A DNA stretch of 64,000 bases, from NCBI RefSeq assembly GCF_003311645.1, contig NZ_QEST01000079.1, positions 62,001-126,000 of the forward strand. The letters run 5' to 3'. The first letter of the stretch is position 1. Every line of letters begins with the position of its first letter. This document shows, in pieces, positions 56,452-64,000 of the stretch. This DNA comes from Streptomyces sp. PT12 (GTDB lineage: Bacteria; Actinomycetota; Actinomycetes; Streptomycetales; Streptomycetaceae). The translations under genes and the position numbers were made by a program. A model generated the notes under the pieces. That model was not told the DNA's origin. It saw only the letters and a list, made by a program, of their open reading frames with translations, and did no database searches.

Positions 56452-57870
56452 ATGCATTCCGGTCCGTACCTCAACCGCCGCACTCTCATGCGGAGATCCG
56501 CAGCCGCGGGCCTCCTCTCCCTCCCGGCCGTCGGCGCGCTCACCTCCTGTGCGAGCGGTGGCGGCGACAACGAGGAGGTCGAGCGCGGCGAGGCCACCGA
56601 GAACAACCCCTTCGGCGTCAACGCCGACGCCGAGCTCGAAGTCGTCATCTTCGACGGCGGGTTCGGCGACCAGTACGCCCTGGACGCCGAGGAGATCTAC
56701 TCCGGCAGCTACGGCCCCGTCGAGCACGCGAAGACGCAGGAGATCCAGTCCAGGCTCCAGCCGCGCATGGTGCAGGGCGACCCGCCCGACGTCATCAACA
56801 ACTCCGGCGCCGAGGCGATGGACATCGCCGCCCTCATCCGCAACGACCAGGCGTACGACCTGACCGAGCTGCTCGACGCGCCCTCGCTCGACGACCCCGG
56901 CGTGACGGTGCGCGACACGCTCATGCCCGGCGTCATCGAGATGGGGCAGTTCGGCGGCGAGCCGATGTGGCAGCTCAACTACGCGTACACCGTCTACGGC
57001 CAGTGGTACTCCCAGACGGCGCTCGACCGCCTCGAGGTCGAGTACCCGCGCACCTGGGACGAGATGATCGCGGTCTGCGAGAAGGCCAGGCAGCAGGGCA
57101 TGGCGGGCTGGACGTACGCCGGTCAGTACCCGTACTACTTCAACTTCACGCTCTACCCCTTCATCGGCAAGATCGGCGGCGCCGACGTCCTGCGCGCCAT
57201 CGACAACCTGGAGCCCAACGCGTGGCGCCACGACGCCGTGCGCGCCGCCTTCGAGGCGTACCACGAGCTGACCGCCCGCGGCTTCGTCCTCCAGGGCAGC
57301 CCCGGGCTCAGCCACGAGGAGTCCCAGGACGAGTGGAACCAGTACAACGCGCTGTTCATACCCAATGGTTCGTGGGTCGAGAACGAGTCGCGCGAGAACA
57401 CGCCCGACGACTTCAGGATGGCCGTGGGCCCGCCCACCAGCCTTGACTCCTCCGACGCCATGCCGTTCGAGACGCTGTGGGCCAGCGGCAGCGAGCCGTT
57501 CTTCGTCCCCGCGCAGGCGGCCAACGCGCCGGGCGGGCTCGAGTTCCTGCGGATCATGCTGGGCCGGGAGTCCGCCAGGAACTTCACGAGCCTGGTCTCC
57601 TCGCTCACCGCCGTGCGCGGCGCCTCCGACGGCATGGACCTGCCCCCGGGGCTCACCAGCGCGTCCGAGGTGCTGGCCGCCGCGGGCGACAACCTCCTCC
57701 TGCCGCGGCTGCCCGACTGGTACCGGCAGCTCAACAACGAGGAGATCGGCGGCGCCATCGCCGCGATGATGGCCGGCGACATCGAGCCCGACGAGGCGAT
57801 CAACCGCTGTCAGCAGGCCGCCGACGCCACGGCGCAGGACGACTCGATCCAGAAGTTCCAGCACGTCTGA
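56452..57870 (+). CDS. ngcE: N-acetylglucosamine/chitobiose ABC transporter, substrate-binding lipoprotein
   Basis: 472 residues. The N-terminus has a twin-arginine-like signal (NRRTLMRRSAAAGLLSLP) and a lipobox ending at Cys33 (GALTSCAS), so it is a membrane-anchored lipoprotein. The mature part is an extracellular solute-binding type 1 protein (DPPDVINNSGAEAMDIAAL, WYSQTALDRLEVEYPRTWDE). Identification as NgcE rests on sequence resemblance plus the order aconitase-ngcEFG-rok7B7. It takes up GlcNAc and chitobiose from chitin breakdown. No ATPase gene is in this operon; the shared MsiK is the usual partner. Confidence 0.9.
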   Translation: MHSGPYLNRRTLMRRSAAAGLLSLPAVGALTSCASGGGDNEEVERGEATENNPFGVNADAELEVVIFDGGFGDQYALDAEEIYSGSYGPVEHAKTQEIQSRLQPRMVQGDPPDVINNSGAEAMDIAALIRNDQAYDLTELLDAPSLDDPGVTVRDTLMPGVIEMGQFGGEPMWQLNYAYTVYGQWYSQTALDRLEVEYPRTWDEMIAVCEKARQQGMAGWTYAGQYPYYFNFTLYPFIGKIGGADVLRAIDNLEPNAWRHDAVRAAFEAYHELTARGFVLQGSPGLSHEESQDEWNQYNALFIPNGSWVENESRENTPDDFRMAVGPPTSLDSSDAMPFETLWASGSEPFFVPAQAANAPGGLEFLRIMLGRESARNFTSLVSSLTAVRGASDGMDLPPGLTSASEVLAAAGDNLLLPRLPDWYRQLNNEEIGGAIAAMMAGDIEPDEAINRCQQAADATAQDDSIQKFQHV

Positions 57871-57899
57871 GGGCCGGGGTGACCCGGGGGAGGGGCGGT

Positions 57900-58922
57900 A
57901 TGGAAGCCCAGAGGGAGCGGATGGGCGCGAGCCCGCCCGCGAGCACCACACAGCTTGCGGTGGCGTTCTTCCTGCCGCCTCGCTTCACCCCGGAGCGGGT
58001 GCGGTACGACCGGCGGTACAGAAAGCTCGACCAGTACCGGTTCATAGCGTGGTTCCTCGCCGCGCCGCTGCTGATCTACGCGCTCTTCGTGATCTCGCCG
58101 TTCGTCCAGGCGTTCTTCTACTCGATGACCGACTGGTCGGGGAACTCGGCGACCTACAACTTCACGGGGTTCGACAACTACGAACGCCTCTGGAACGACG
58201 ACAAGTTCCGCGAGGCCCTGGGCAACAGCGTGCTGCTGCTCGTGCTCGCGCCGCTGATCACCCTGGCGCTCGGCCTGTTCTTCGCGTTCATGCTCAACGC
58301 GGGCGGCAGGCACCGCAAGAACCAGGCGATCTCCGGGGTGTTCGGCTCCAGCTTCTACAAGATCGTCTACTTCTTCCCCCAGGTGCTGTCCATCGCGATC
58401 GTCGCCGTCATCTGGGCGCGCATCTACAGTCCGCGCAGCGGCGCGCTCAACGAGGGCCTCGGCATCGTCGGCCTCGACTCCTGGCGCCAGGAGGACTGGC
58501 TGGGCGGCGACCTGGCCATCTGGTGCATCCTTGCGGTGCTCTGCTGGTCGTTCGTCGGCTTCTACGTCGTGCTGTTCTCGGCCGCGATGAGCGCGATCCC
58601 CAAGGAGATCTACGAGGCGTCGCTGCTCGACGGCGCGGGGCGGGCCACCACGTTCTTCAGGATCACCTTCCCGCTCACCTGGGAGACCATCAGAACGGGC
58701 TGGATCTACATGGGGATCCAGGCCCTCGACGCCTTCGCGCTGGTCAACATCATGGTGCCCGAGCACGGCATGGACGTCATCCCGAGCTATCTCTACGAGA
58801 AGGCCATCAGGGACGCCCAGGCCGGCTATGCCACGGCGATCGGCGTCGTCCTCTTCCTTGTGACCCTGGTCTTCTCGGTGCTGATGATGCGCCTGGGCCG
58901 CCGGGATCGGATCGAGTTCTGA
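57900..58922 (+). CDS. ngcF: ABC sugar permease (MalF-type)
   Basis: 340 residues from the ATG at 57900 behind GGGGGAGGGG. There are six main membrane helices (WFLAAPLLIYALFVISPFVQ, LLLVLAPLITLALGLFFAFM) and the EAA loop IYEASLLDGAGRATTFFRITFPLTW that contacts the ATPase. It is unusual in a hydrophilic N-terminal extension of about 50 residues. It follows ngcE by 29 bases and precedes ngcG by 26. Confidence 0.9.
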   Translation: MEAQRERMGASPPASTTQLAVAFFLPPRFTPERVRYDRRYRKLDQYRFIAWFLAAPLLIYALFVISPFVQAFFYSMTDWSGNSATYNFTGFDNYERLWNDDKFREALGNSVLLLVLAPLITLALGLFFAFMLNAGGRHRKNQAISGVFGSSFYKIVYFFPQVLSIAIVAVIWARIYSPRSGALNEGLGIVGLDSWRQEDWLGGDLAIWCILAVLCWSFVGFYVVLFSAAMSAIPKEIYEASLLDGAGRATTFFRITFPLTWETIRTGWIYMGIQALDAFALVNIMVPEHGMDVIPSYLYEKAIRDAQAGYATAIGVVLFLVTLVFSVLMMRLGRRDRIEF

Positions 58923-58948
58923 GCATCCATGATCGGGGAGTCTTCCGC

Positions 58949-59851
58949 ATGAGCGACACGATCGACACGATCGAGAAGAAGCAGGACGCGTCCGAGCAGA
59001 GGCCGGAGGCGTCGGGCGACAGGACCGGTGGCGTGCTCAACGCCTTCGCGCACTCCTTCCTCGTGGTGTGGGTGTTCATGGCCGCCGCGCCCCTGGTCTG
59101 GGTGGTGATCTCCAGCGTCAGGCCGCACTCCGACCTGGTCTCCGAGCCGTTCGGCCTGCCCACGGGCTTCGAGTGGGACAACTTCACCAACGCCTGGACC
59201 AACGCGGACATCGGCAGGTACACCCTCAACTCGCTGATCGTCCTGGCCGGTTCGCTGACCGGGACGATGCTTCTCGGCTCGATGGCGGCCTATGTGCTGG
59301 CCCGTTTCAGCTTCCGCGGAAACCGGATCATCCACACGCTCTTCGTGGGCGGGATGATGTTCCCGGTCTTCCTCGCCCTGGTGCCGCTGTTCTTCATCCT
59401 CAACAATTTCGGGCTGCTGAACACCCGCCAGGGACTCATCGTCGTCTATATCGCCTATTCACTTCCGTTCACCATCTTCTTCCTGGTCGCCTTCTTCCGA
59501 ACGCTGCCCACCGGCGTTCAGGAAGCGGCGACACTCGACGGCGCCTCGCACACCAGGACGTTCTTCCAGATCATGATGCCGATGGCCCGCCCCGGGCTCA
59601 TCAGCATCGGGATCTTCAACTTCCTCGGCCAGTGGAACCAGTTCGTGCTGCCCCGCGTGCTCAACGTCGGCTCACCCGACGACGCCGTGCTGCCCCAGGG
59701 GCTGGCCGCGCTCATGGTCCAGCAGGGCTACGAGGGCGACTGGGGCGCGCTCTACGCGGGCGTGACCATGGCGATGCTGCCGGTCCTCGTCGTCTATGTG
59801 ACGTTCCAGCGCCAGGTCCAGAGCGGTCTCACCGCGGGCGCCGTGCGGTGA
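58949..59851 (+). CDS. ngcG: ABC sugar permease (MalG-type)
   Basis: 300 residues from the ATG at 58949. Membrane helices include FLVVWVFMAAAPLVWVVIS and TLFVGGMMFPVFLALVPLF. The EAA loop is VQEAATLDGASHTRTFFQIMMPMARPG. It pairs with NgcF to form the GlcNAc/chitobiose channel. The C-terminus, FQRQVQSGLTAGAVR, is typical of MalG-type permeases. Confidence 0.9.
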   Translation: MSDTIDTIEKKQDASEQRPEASGDRTGGVLNAFAHSFLVVWVFMAAAPLVWVVISSVRPHSDLVSEPFGLPTGFEWDNFTNAWTNADIGRYTLNSLIVLAGSLTGTMLLGSMAAYVLARFSFRGNRIIHTLFVGGMMFPVFLALVPLFFILNNFGLLNTRQGLIVVYIAYSLPFTIFFLVAFFRTLPTGVQEAATLDGASHTRTFFQIMMPMARPGLISIGIFNFLGQWNQFVLPRVLNVGSPDDAVLPQGLAALMVQQGYEGDWGALYAGVTMAMLPVLVVYVTFQRQVQSGLTAGAVR

Positions 59852-60004
59852 CGCAAGCGGTTTCCCTGCTGTTCTCCCCCCGCGGCCCTTCAGTTCATAT
59901 AGTGGGCCCGGCGCCGTCTCTCATCGCTGTCGGGACGGTCGGCGGGCCCATGGTGGTGCCCGCCCGGCAGCGGTGGAAAGAGCGCGACGGAAGTGGAGGG
60001 AGCC

Positions 60005-61201
60005 GTGGAGACTCCAGGGTCGCAGTCCTCGCTGCACCGGGCCAACCTGGAGCGCGTCGTGCGGGCCGTGCGCGCCGCGGGGTCGCTGACCCAGGCGGAC
60101 ATAGCCCGCGGCACGGGCCTGTCCGCGGCGACGGTGTCCAACATCGTTCGGGAGTTGAAGGAGCTCGGAACGGTCGAGGTCCGCACGACCTCGGCAGGTG
60201 GGCGGCGCGCGCGCAGCGTCTCCCTGTCGAGTGACGCGGGCATCGTGGTGGGCGTGGACTTCGGCCATAGCCACCTGCGCGTCGCCGTCGGGAACCTCGC
60301 CCACCAGGTGCTGGCCGAGGAGGCCGAGCCGTTCGACGTGGACGCGTCGGCCGACCAGGGCTTCGACCGCGCCGAGAAGCTGGTCGGCAGGCTGCTCACG
60401 GTGGCCGGGGTCGACCGCGCCAAGATCATCGGGATCGGCCTCGGCGTCCCTGGCCCCATCGACGTGGAGACGGGGGCGCTCGGCTCGACGGCCATACTGC
60501 CGGGCTGGCGCGGGACCAACCCCCGCGAGGAGCTGGCCGCGCGGACCGGCGTGCGGGTCCATGTCGACAACGACGCGAACCTCGGCGCGCTCGGCGAGTT
60601 CGTGTGGGGCAGCGGCCGGGGCGCGGGCGACCTCGCCTACATCAAGGTGGCGAGCGGCGTGGGCGCGGGCCTGGTGATCAACGGCCAGATCTACCGGGGC
60701 CCCGGCGGCACCGCCGGTGAGATAGGGCACATCACCCTGGATGAGTCGGGGCCCGTGTGCCGCTGCGGCAACCGGGGCTGCCTGGAGACGTTCACCGCCG
60801 CGCGCCACGTTCTCCCGCTGCTGCTCGCCAGCCACGGCCCCGACCTCACGATGCAGCGCGTGGTCCAGCTCGCCCGCGACGGCGACCCCGGCTGCCGCCG
60901 CGTGATCGCCGACATCGGCCGCCACATCGGCACCGGCGTCGCCCAGCTGTGCAACCTGCTCAACCCCAGCCGCGTCGTCCTCGGCGGCGACCTCGCCGAG
61001 GCGGGCGAGATCGCCCTCACCCCGATCCGCGAGTCCGTCTCCCGCTACGCCATACCGAGCGCGGCCCGCCAGCTCTCCCTGGTGCCCGGCGCGCTCGGCG
61101 GCCGGGCCGAGGTCCTGGGCGCGCTGGCCCTGGTGCTGCGCGAGATGGGCGACGGGATGCTTCTCGGCCCGGCGCGCGGCGCCGCGTCCTCGGCTCGTTG
61201 A
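60005..61201 (+). CDS. rok7B7: ROK-family transcriptional regulator Rok7B7
   Basis: 398 residues from the GTG at 60005 behind GGAGG (ETPGSQSSLHRANLERVV is the family start; a GTG at 59993 is the alternative). The N-terminal wHTH (SLTQADIARGTGLSAATVS) is followed by a ROK domain with the phosphate motif VGVDFGHSHLRVAVGN, GGTAGEIGHITLDE and the zinc motif CRCGNRGC. In S. coelicolor this regulator controls xylFGH and influences carbon catabolite control and antibiotic production. It lies between ngcEFG and xylFGH, as expected. Confidence 0.92.
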   Translation: METPGSQSSLHRANLERVVRAVRAAGSLTQADIARGTGLSAATVSNIVRELKELGTVEVRTTSAGGRRARSVSLSSDAGIVVGVDFGHSHLRVAVGNLAHQVLAEEAEPFDVDASADQGFDRAEKLVGRLLTVAGVDRAKIIGIGLGVPGPIDVETGALGSTAILPGWRGTNPREELAARTGVRVHVDNDANLGALGEFVWGSGRGAGDLAYIKVASGVGAGLVINGQIYRGPGGTAGEIGHITLDESGPVCRCGNRGCLETFTAARHVLPLLLASHGPDLTMQRVVQLARDGDPGCRRVIADIGRHIGTGVAQLCNLLNPSRVVLGGDLAEAGEIALTPIRESVSRYAIPSAARQLSLVPGALGGRAEVLGALALVLREMGDGMLLGPARGAASSAR

Positions 61202-61433
61202 ACGGTCAAGAAGTAAACGTGCAGAACGGAAAGCAACCGCTCAGGACCCCACGGTCAACCGCCCGCTTTCAGGCCCCGATAACGTTCCAGCGCCTCTTCT
61301 TTTCAGCTGTAAGAGAAGATATCGATTTGGTTGAACCTGGATTTATGTATTGACGCCAAGAAGCGAGCGGAGTTAGCTCGTCGCCGACCCACGGCCGCGA
61401 AGCGGCGGCCCAACCGGGAGGCAGAGCCGAACT
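61202..61433 (+). promoter_or_regulatory. xylFGH promoter region
   Basis: A 232-base spacer with a pronounced AT-rich core (61288-61360) containing tcttctttt...gtaagagaaga, an imperfect inverted repeat, and atttatgtattgac. This is the expected Rok7B7 target. A weak cgagc/gctcg repeat lies just downstream. I cannot place -10/-35 boxes with confidence. Confidence 0.5.
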
Positions 61434-62537
61434 ATGCGTCAAAAACTGCGACTTGTCGCCATGGGAGCCACGTCCATAGCGCTGGCGGTGGCCCTCGCCG
61501 CCTGTGGTGAGGCCGGTGGCGGGGACGACAACGGGAACGACGGAGAAGGAAGCGGCGAGAGCGGCGGCACCATCGGTCTGCTGCTGCCCGATGACGTGAC
61601 GACGCGGTACGAGACGTTCGACCGCCCGTACATCGAGGCCAAGATCCAAGAGCTCTGCGCCGACTGCGAGGTCCAGTACTCCAACGCCGGCAACGACACC
61701 AACGCCCAGAAGCAGCAGTTCGACGCGCTGCTCACCCAGGGCGTCGACGTGATCATCCTGGACGCGGTCGACTCCGCGGCCACCGCGGACTGGGTGGCCG
61801 ACGCCGAGGCCGAGGGCGTTCCCGTCATCGCCTACGACCGGCTCGCCGAGGGCAACGTCGAGGCGTACATCAGCTACGACAACGAGCGCGTCGGCGAGCT
61901 CCAGGGCCAGACCCTCATCGACTCGCTCGGCGATGTGACCGACCCCCGCGTCGTCATGATCAACGGCGCGCCCACCGACCCCAACGCCGGGATGTTCAAG
62001 TCGGGCGCCCACTCGGTCCTCGACGGCGCCGCCGACATCGTCTTCGAGCAGGACGTCGAGGAGTGGGACGGCGGCATCGCCAACGAGGAGATGACCGCGG
62101 CCATCGACTCCCTCGGGGCCGACGGCTTCGACGGCGTCTATGTCGCCAACGACGGCATGGCCGCCGGTGTGATCACCGCGCTCAACTCCGCGGGCATCAC
62201 CGGGGTCCCGGTCGGCGGGCAGGACGCCGAGCTCGCGGGCCTCCAGCGCATCGTCAGCGGCGAGCAGACCTTCACCATCTACAAGGCGCTCCGCCCGCAG
62301 GCCGAGACCACCGCCGAGGTGGCCGTCGCCCTGCTGCGCGGCGAGGACTTCGCCGACCTGACCCCCGACAGCGTGGACAGCCCGACCAACGAGGGCATCC
62401 CCAGCACGCTGCTCGACCCGGTCGCCGTCACCGTCGACAACATCGCCGACACCGTCATCGCGGACGAGTTCTACACGGTCGAGGAGATCTGCACCGCCGA
62501 CTACGCCCAGGCGTGCCAGGAAGCCGGCCTCAGCTGA
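61434..62537 (+). CDS. xylF: Xylose ABC transporter substrate-binding lipoprotein
   Basis: 367 residues. The lipoprotein signal (MGATSIALAVALAAC, Cys24) is followed by a Gly/Asp/Asn-rich linker and a periplasmic-binding type 1 sugar-binding domain (TIGLLLPDDVTTRYETFDRP, GVDVIILDAVDSAAT, DGVYVANDGMAAGVITAL). It resembles XylF and is followed by the ATPase and permease genes. It binds D-xylose outside the membrane. Confidence 0.92.
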   Translation: MRQKLRLVAMGATSIALAVALAACGEAGGGDDNGNDGEGSGESGGTIGLLLPDDVTTRYETFDRPYIEAKIQELCADCEVQYSNAGNDTNAQKQQFDALLTQGVDVIILDAVDSAATADWVADAEAEGVPVIAYDRLAEGNVEAYISYDNERVGELQGQTLIDSLGDVTDPRVVMINGAPTDPNAGMFKSGAHSVLDGAADIVFEQDVEEWDGGIANEEMTAAIDSLGADGFDGVYVANDGMAAGVITALNSAGITGVPVGGQDAELAGLQRIVSGEQTFTIYKALRPQAETTAEVAVALLRGEDFADLTPDSVDSPTNEGIPSTLLDPVAVTVDNIADTVIADEFYTVEEICTADYAQACQEAGLS

Positions 62538-62555
62538 TTCGCCGCACACCTTCCC

Positions 62556-62591
62556 CCGGAGCCGTCCCTCGCCCATGGCGGACGGCCCCGG
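62556..62591 (+). terminator. Hairpin between xylF and xylG
   Basis: Arms ccggagccgtcc and ggacggccccgg (11 of 12 pairs) around a 12-base loop, between the xylF stop and the xylG ribosome site. Such elements often stop or protect most transcripts so that the binding protein is made in excess over the membrane complex. Confidence 0.6.
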
Positions 62592-62617
62592 GGGCCATTC
62601 CTTGTAAGGAGGTTCAG

Positions 62618-63460
62618 TTGACCGCCGCACCCGTTCTCTCGCTGAGCGGCGTCTCCAAGCGCTTCGGCGCCGTACAGGCGCTCACGGACGTCGATCTGGA
62701 GATCCGCCCCGGCGAGGTCACCGCCCTGGTGGGCGACAACGGAGCCGGGAAGTCCACCCTGGTCAAGACGATCGCCGGAGTCCACCCCATCGACTCCGGG
62801 ACGATCCACTGGAAGGGCAAGCCCGTCAGGATCGCCCGCCCCCACGACGCCCAGGACCTCGGCATCGCGACCGTGTACCAGGACCTCGCCCTGTGCGACA
62901 ACCTGGATGTCGTCGCCAACCTCTACCTGGGCAACGAGATCCGCCGCCGCGGCGTGCTCGACCCGGTCGCCATGGAGCGCAGCGCCCGCGACCTGCTCGA
63001 CACGCTGTCCATCAGGATCCCCAGCGTCCGCATCCCCGTCGCCTCGCTCTCCGGCGGCCAGCGCCAGGTCGTCGCGATCGCCCGCGCGCTGATCGGCTCG
63101 CCCGAGGTCGTCATCCTCGACGAGCCCACCGCCGCGCTCGGCGTCGAGCAGACCGCGCAGGTGCTCGACCTGGTCGAACGCCTCAGGGACCGCGGCCTCG
63201 CGCTCATCCTGATCAGCCACAACATGGCCGACGTCCAGGCGGTCGCCGACCGGGTCGCCGTGCTGCGCCTCGGCCGCAACAACGGCGTCTTCCCCGTCGC
63301 CACCACATCGGGCGAGGAAATCATCGCCGCGATCACCGGCGCGGCCGACAACGCCGTATCCCGCCGCAGGAGCCGCGCCGTTCCCGCCCAGGCGACCCCC
63401 GCGGCCGACGCGGCCGACGCGGAAGACACCACCGAAGGCGCGCCGGAGGAGGCCCCGTGA
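62618..63460 (+). CDS. xylG: Xylose ABC transporter ATP-binding protein
   Basis: 280 residues from a TTG start with a near-perfect AAGGAGG five bases upstream. One ABC domain: Walker A GDNGAGKST, signature LSGGQRQ, Walker B VVILDEPTAALG and the switch His in LISHNMADV. Proteobacterial XylG has two fused ABC domains (about 500 residues); this actinobacterial form has one and must dimerise. The C-terminal 45 residues are an Ala/Pro/Glu-rich tail. Confidence 0.92.
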   Translation: MTAAPVLSLSGVSKRFGAVQALTDVDLEIRPGEVTALVGDNGAGKSTLVKTIAGVHPIDSGTIHWKGKPVRIARPHDAQDLGIATVYQDLALCDNLDVVANLYLGNEIRRRGVLDPVAMERSARDLLDTLSIRIPSVRIPVASLSGGQRQVVAIARALIGSPEVVILDEPTAALGVEQTAQVLDLVERLRDRGLALILISHNMADVQAVADRVAVLRLGRNNGVFPVATTSGEEIIAAITGAADNAVSRRRSRAVPAQATPAADAADAEDTTEGAPEEAP

Positions 63461-64000
63461 GCGACACGCAGAAGGACGTCGTGAGCGACGCCGACGCACA
63501 GCCGAAGGCGCCGGGCGAGCAGCTCGCGCCCGACCCCAGGCTGCTCGTCCGCGAGCGCGGACTCATGGGCTATGTCGAGGACTTCCGCCGCAGGATCCGC
63601 GGCGGCGAGCTGGGCTCGATCCCCGTGGTGATCGGCCTGATCATCATCGCGATCGTCTTCGAGGCCCAGACCGGCACATTCCTGACCCCGCGCAACCTGT
63701 CCAACATCTCCGTCTACATCGCGGGCCCCGGCATCATGGCCGTCGGCATCGTGCTGGTCCTGCTGCTCGGCGAGATCGACCTGTCGATCGGCTCGGTCGC
63801 CGGTCTTTCCGCCGCCATCTGGGCCGTGCTCTCCGTGACCCACGGCGTCGACGACGTCGTGTCGATCCTGCTGGCGATCGCCGCGGGCGCCGCCGTCGGC
63901 ACCGTGCACGGGGTGTTCTTCGCGAAGGTCGGCGTGCCGGCGTTCGTCGTCACCCTGGCCGGATTCCTCGGCTGGAGCGGCGTGCAGATCTGGGTGATGG
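63457..64000 (+). CDS. xylH: Xylose ABC transporter permease (3' end outside window)
   Basis: Begins with a GTG that overlaps the xylG stop (GTGA) and is open to the window end, giving 181 residues. A hydrophilic N-terminus of about 55 residues is followed by membrane helices and the RbsC/XylH signature LLGEIDLSIGSVAGLSAAIW. It forms the xylose channel with XylG. Confidence 0.92.
   Translation, partial: MSDTQKDVVSDADAQPKAPGEQLAPDPRLLVRERGLMGYVEDFRRRIRGGELGSIPVVIGLIIIAIVFEAQTGTFLTPRNLSNISVYIAGPGIMAVGIVLVLLLGEIDLSIGSVAGLSAAIWAVLSVTHGVDDVVSILLAIAAGAAVGTVHGVFFAKVGVPAFVVTLAGFLGWSGVQIWVM

Overview
The window is chromosomal DNA from a Streptomyces-like actinomycete. Three things point there: very high GC with strong third-position bias, frequent GTG/TTG starts behind AGGAG-type ribosome sites, and a gene order I recognise from Streptomyces (HTH-MurA, aconitase, ngcEFG, rok7B7, xylFGH). 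The left edge cuts an Hsp70-like gene and the right edge cuts xylH. I saw no tRNA, rRNA or CRISPR array.

Layout. 1-9.5 kb is a patchwork of small house genes (LiaF-like protein, tandem MarR regulator, DUF397 protein, hydrolase, YqeB-like membrane protein) mixed with decayed ones: a truncated MFS gene, an O-methyltransferase without its C-terminus, a frameshifted SulP permease fused head-to-head to a TetR gene, and remnants of a deaminase and an Lrp regulator. 9.7-19.7 kb carries a secreted beta-trefoil protein, a chromate-type transporter, an arcA-arcB arginine deiminase pathway, a Hen1-Pnkp RNA-repair operon and a divergent Nramp-like transporter. 19.9-23.2 kb has a GNAT, a small membrane protein and a three-gene cassette (16-cysteine double-psi barrel protein, Tat-exported protein, MauE-like redox membrane protein). 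23.2-25.2 kb is gene-poor and ends in a broken IS630-type transposase.

25.2-51.0 kb is a biosynthetic gene cluster. A left arm (DUF3291-like protein, MFS exporter, TetR) is divergent from a MerR regulator. The core is one long leftward operon in the order ACP, thioesterase, PfaA-type PKS (KS-MAT-ACP-KR-DH), PfaC-type PKS (KS-CLF-AT-DH-DH), PfaD enoyl reductase, two acyl-CoA-dehydrogenase-like flavoproteins, Sfp-type phosphopantetheinyl transferase, and a COG2907-like flavoprotein. This is an iterative polyunsaturated-fatty-acid-synthase-like machine rather than a modular PKS. I infer that it builds a polyene or other secondary lipid acyl chain which the flavoenzymes then tailor and the thioesterase releases. 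The product cannot be read from the sequence.

51.6-64 kb is a conserved sugar and cell-wall block. An XRE-HTH/MurA fusion is divergent from aconitase, and both upstream regions carry a palindrome with the same core (ATCTC-N6-GAGAT). Then come the N-acetylglucosamine/chitobiose ABC transporter ngcEFG with a DasR-like site, the ROK regulator rok7B7 and the xylose transporter xylFGH. The lipid cluster appears to have been inserted next to this conserved block, with the IS630 relic at its outer edge.
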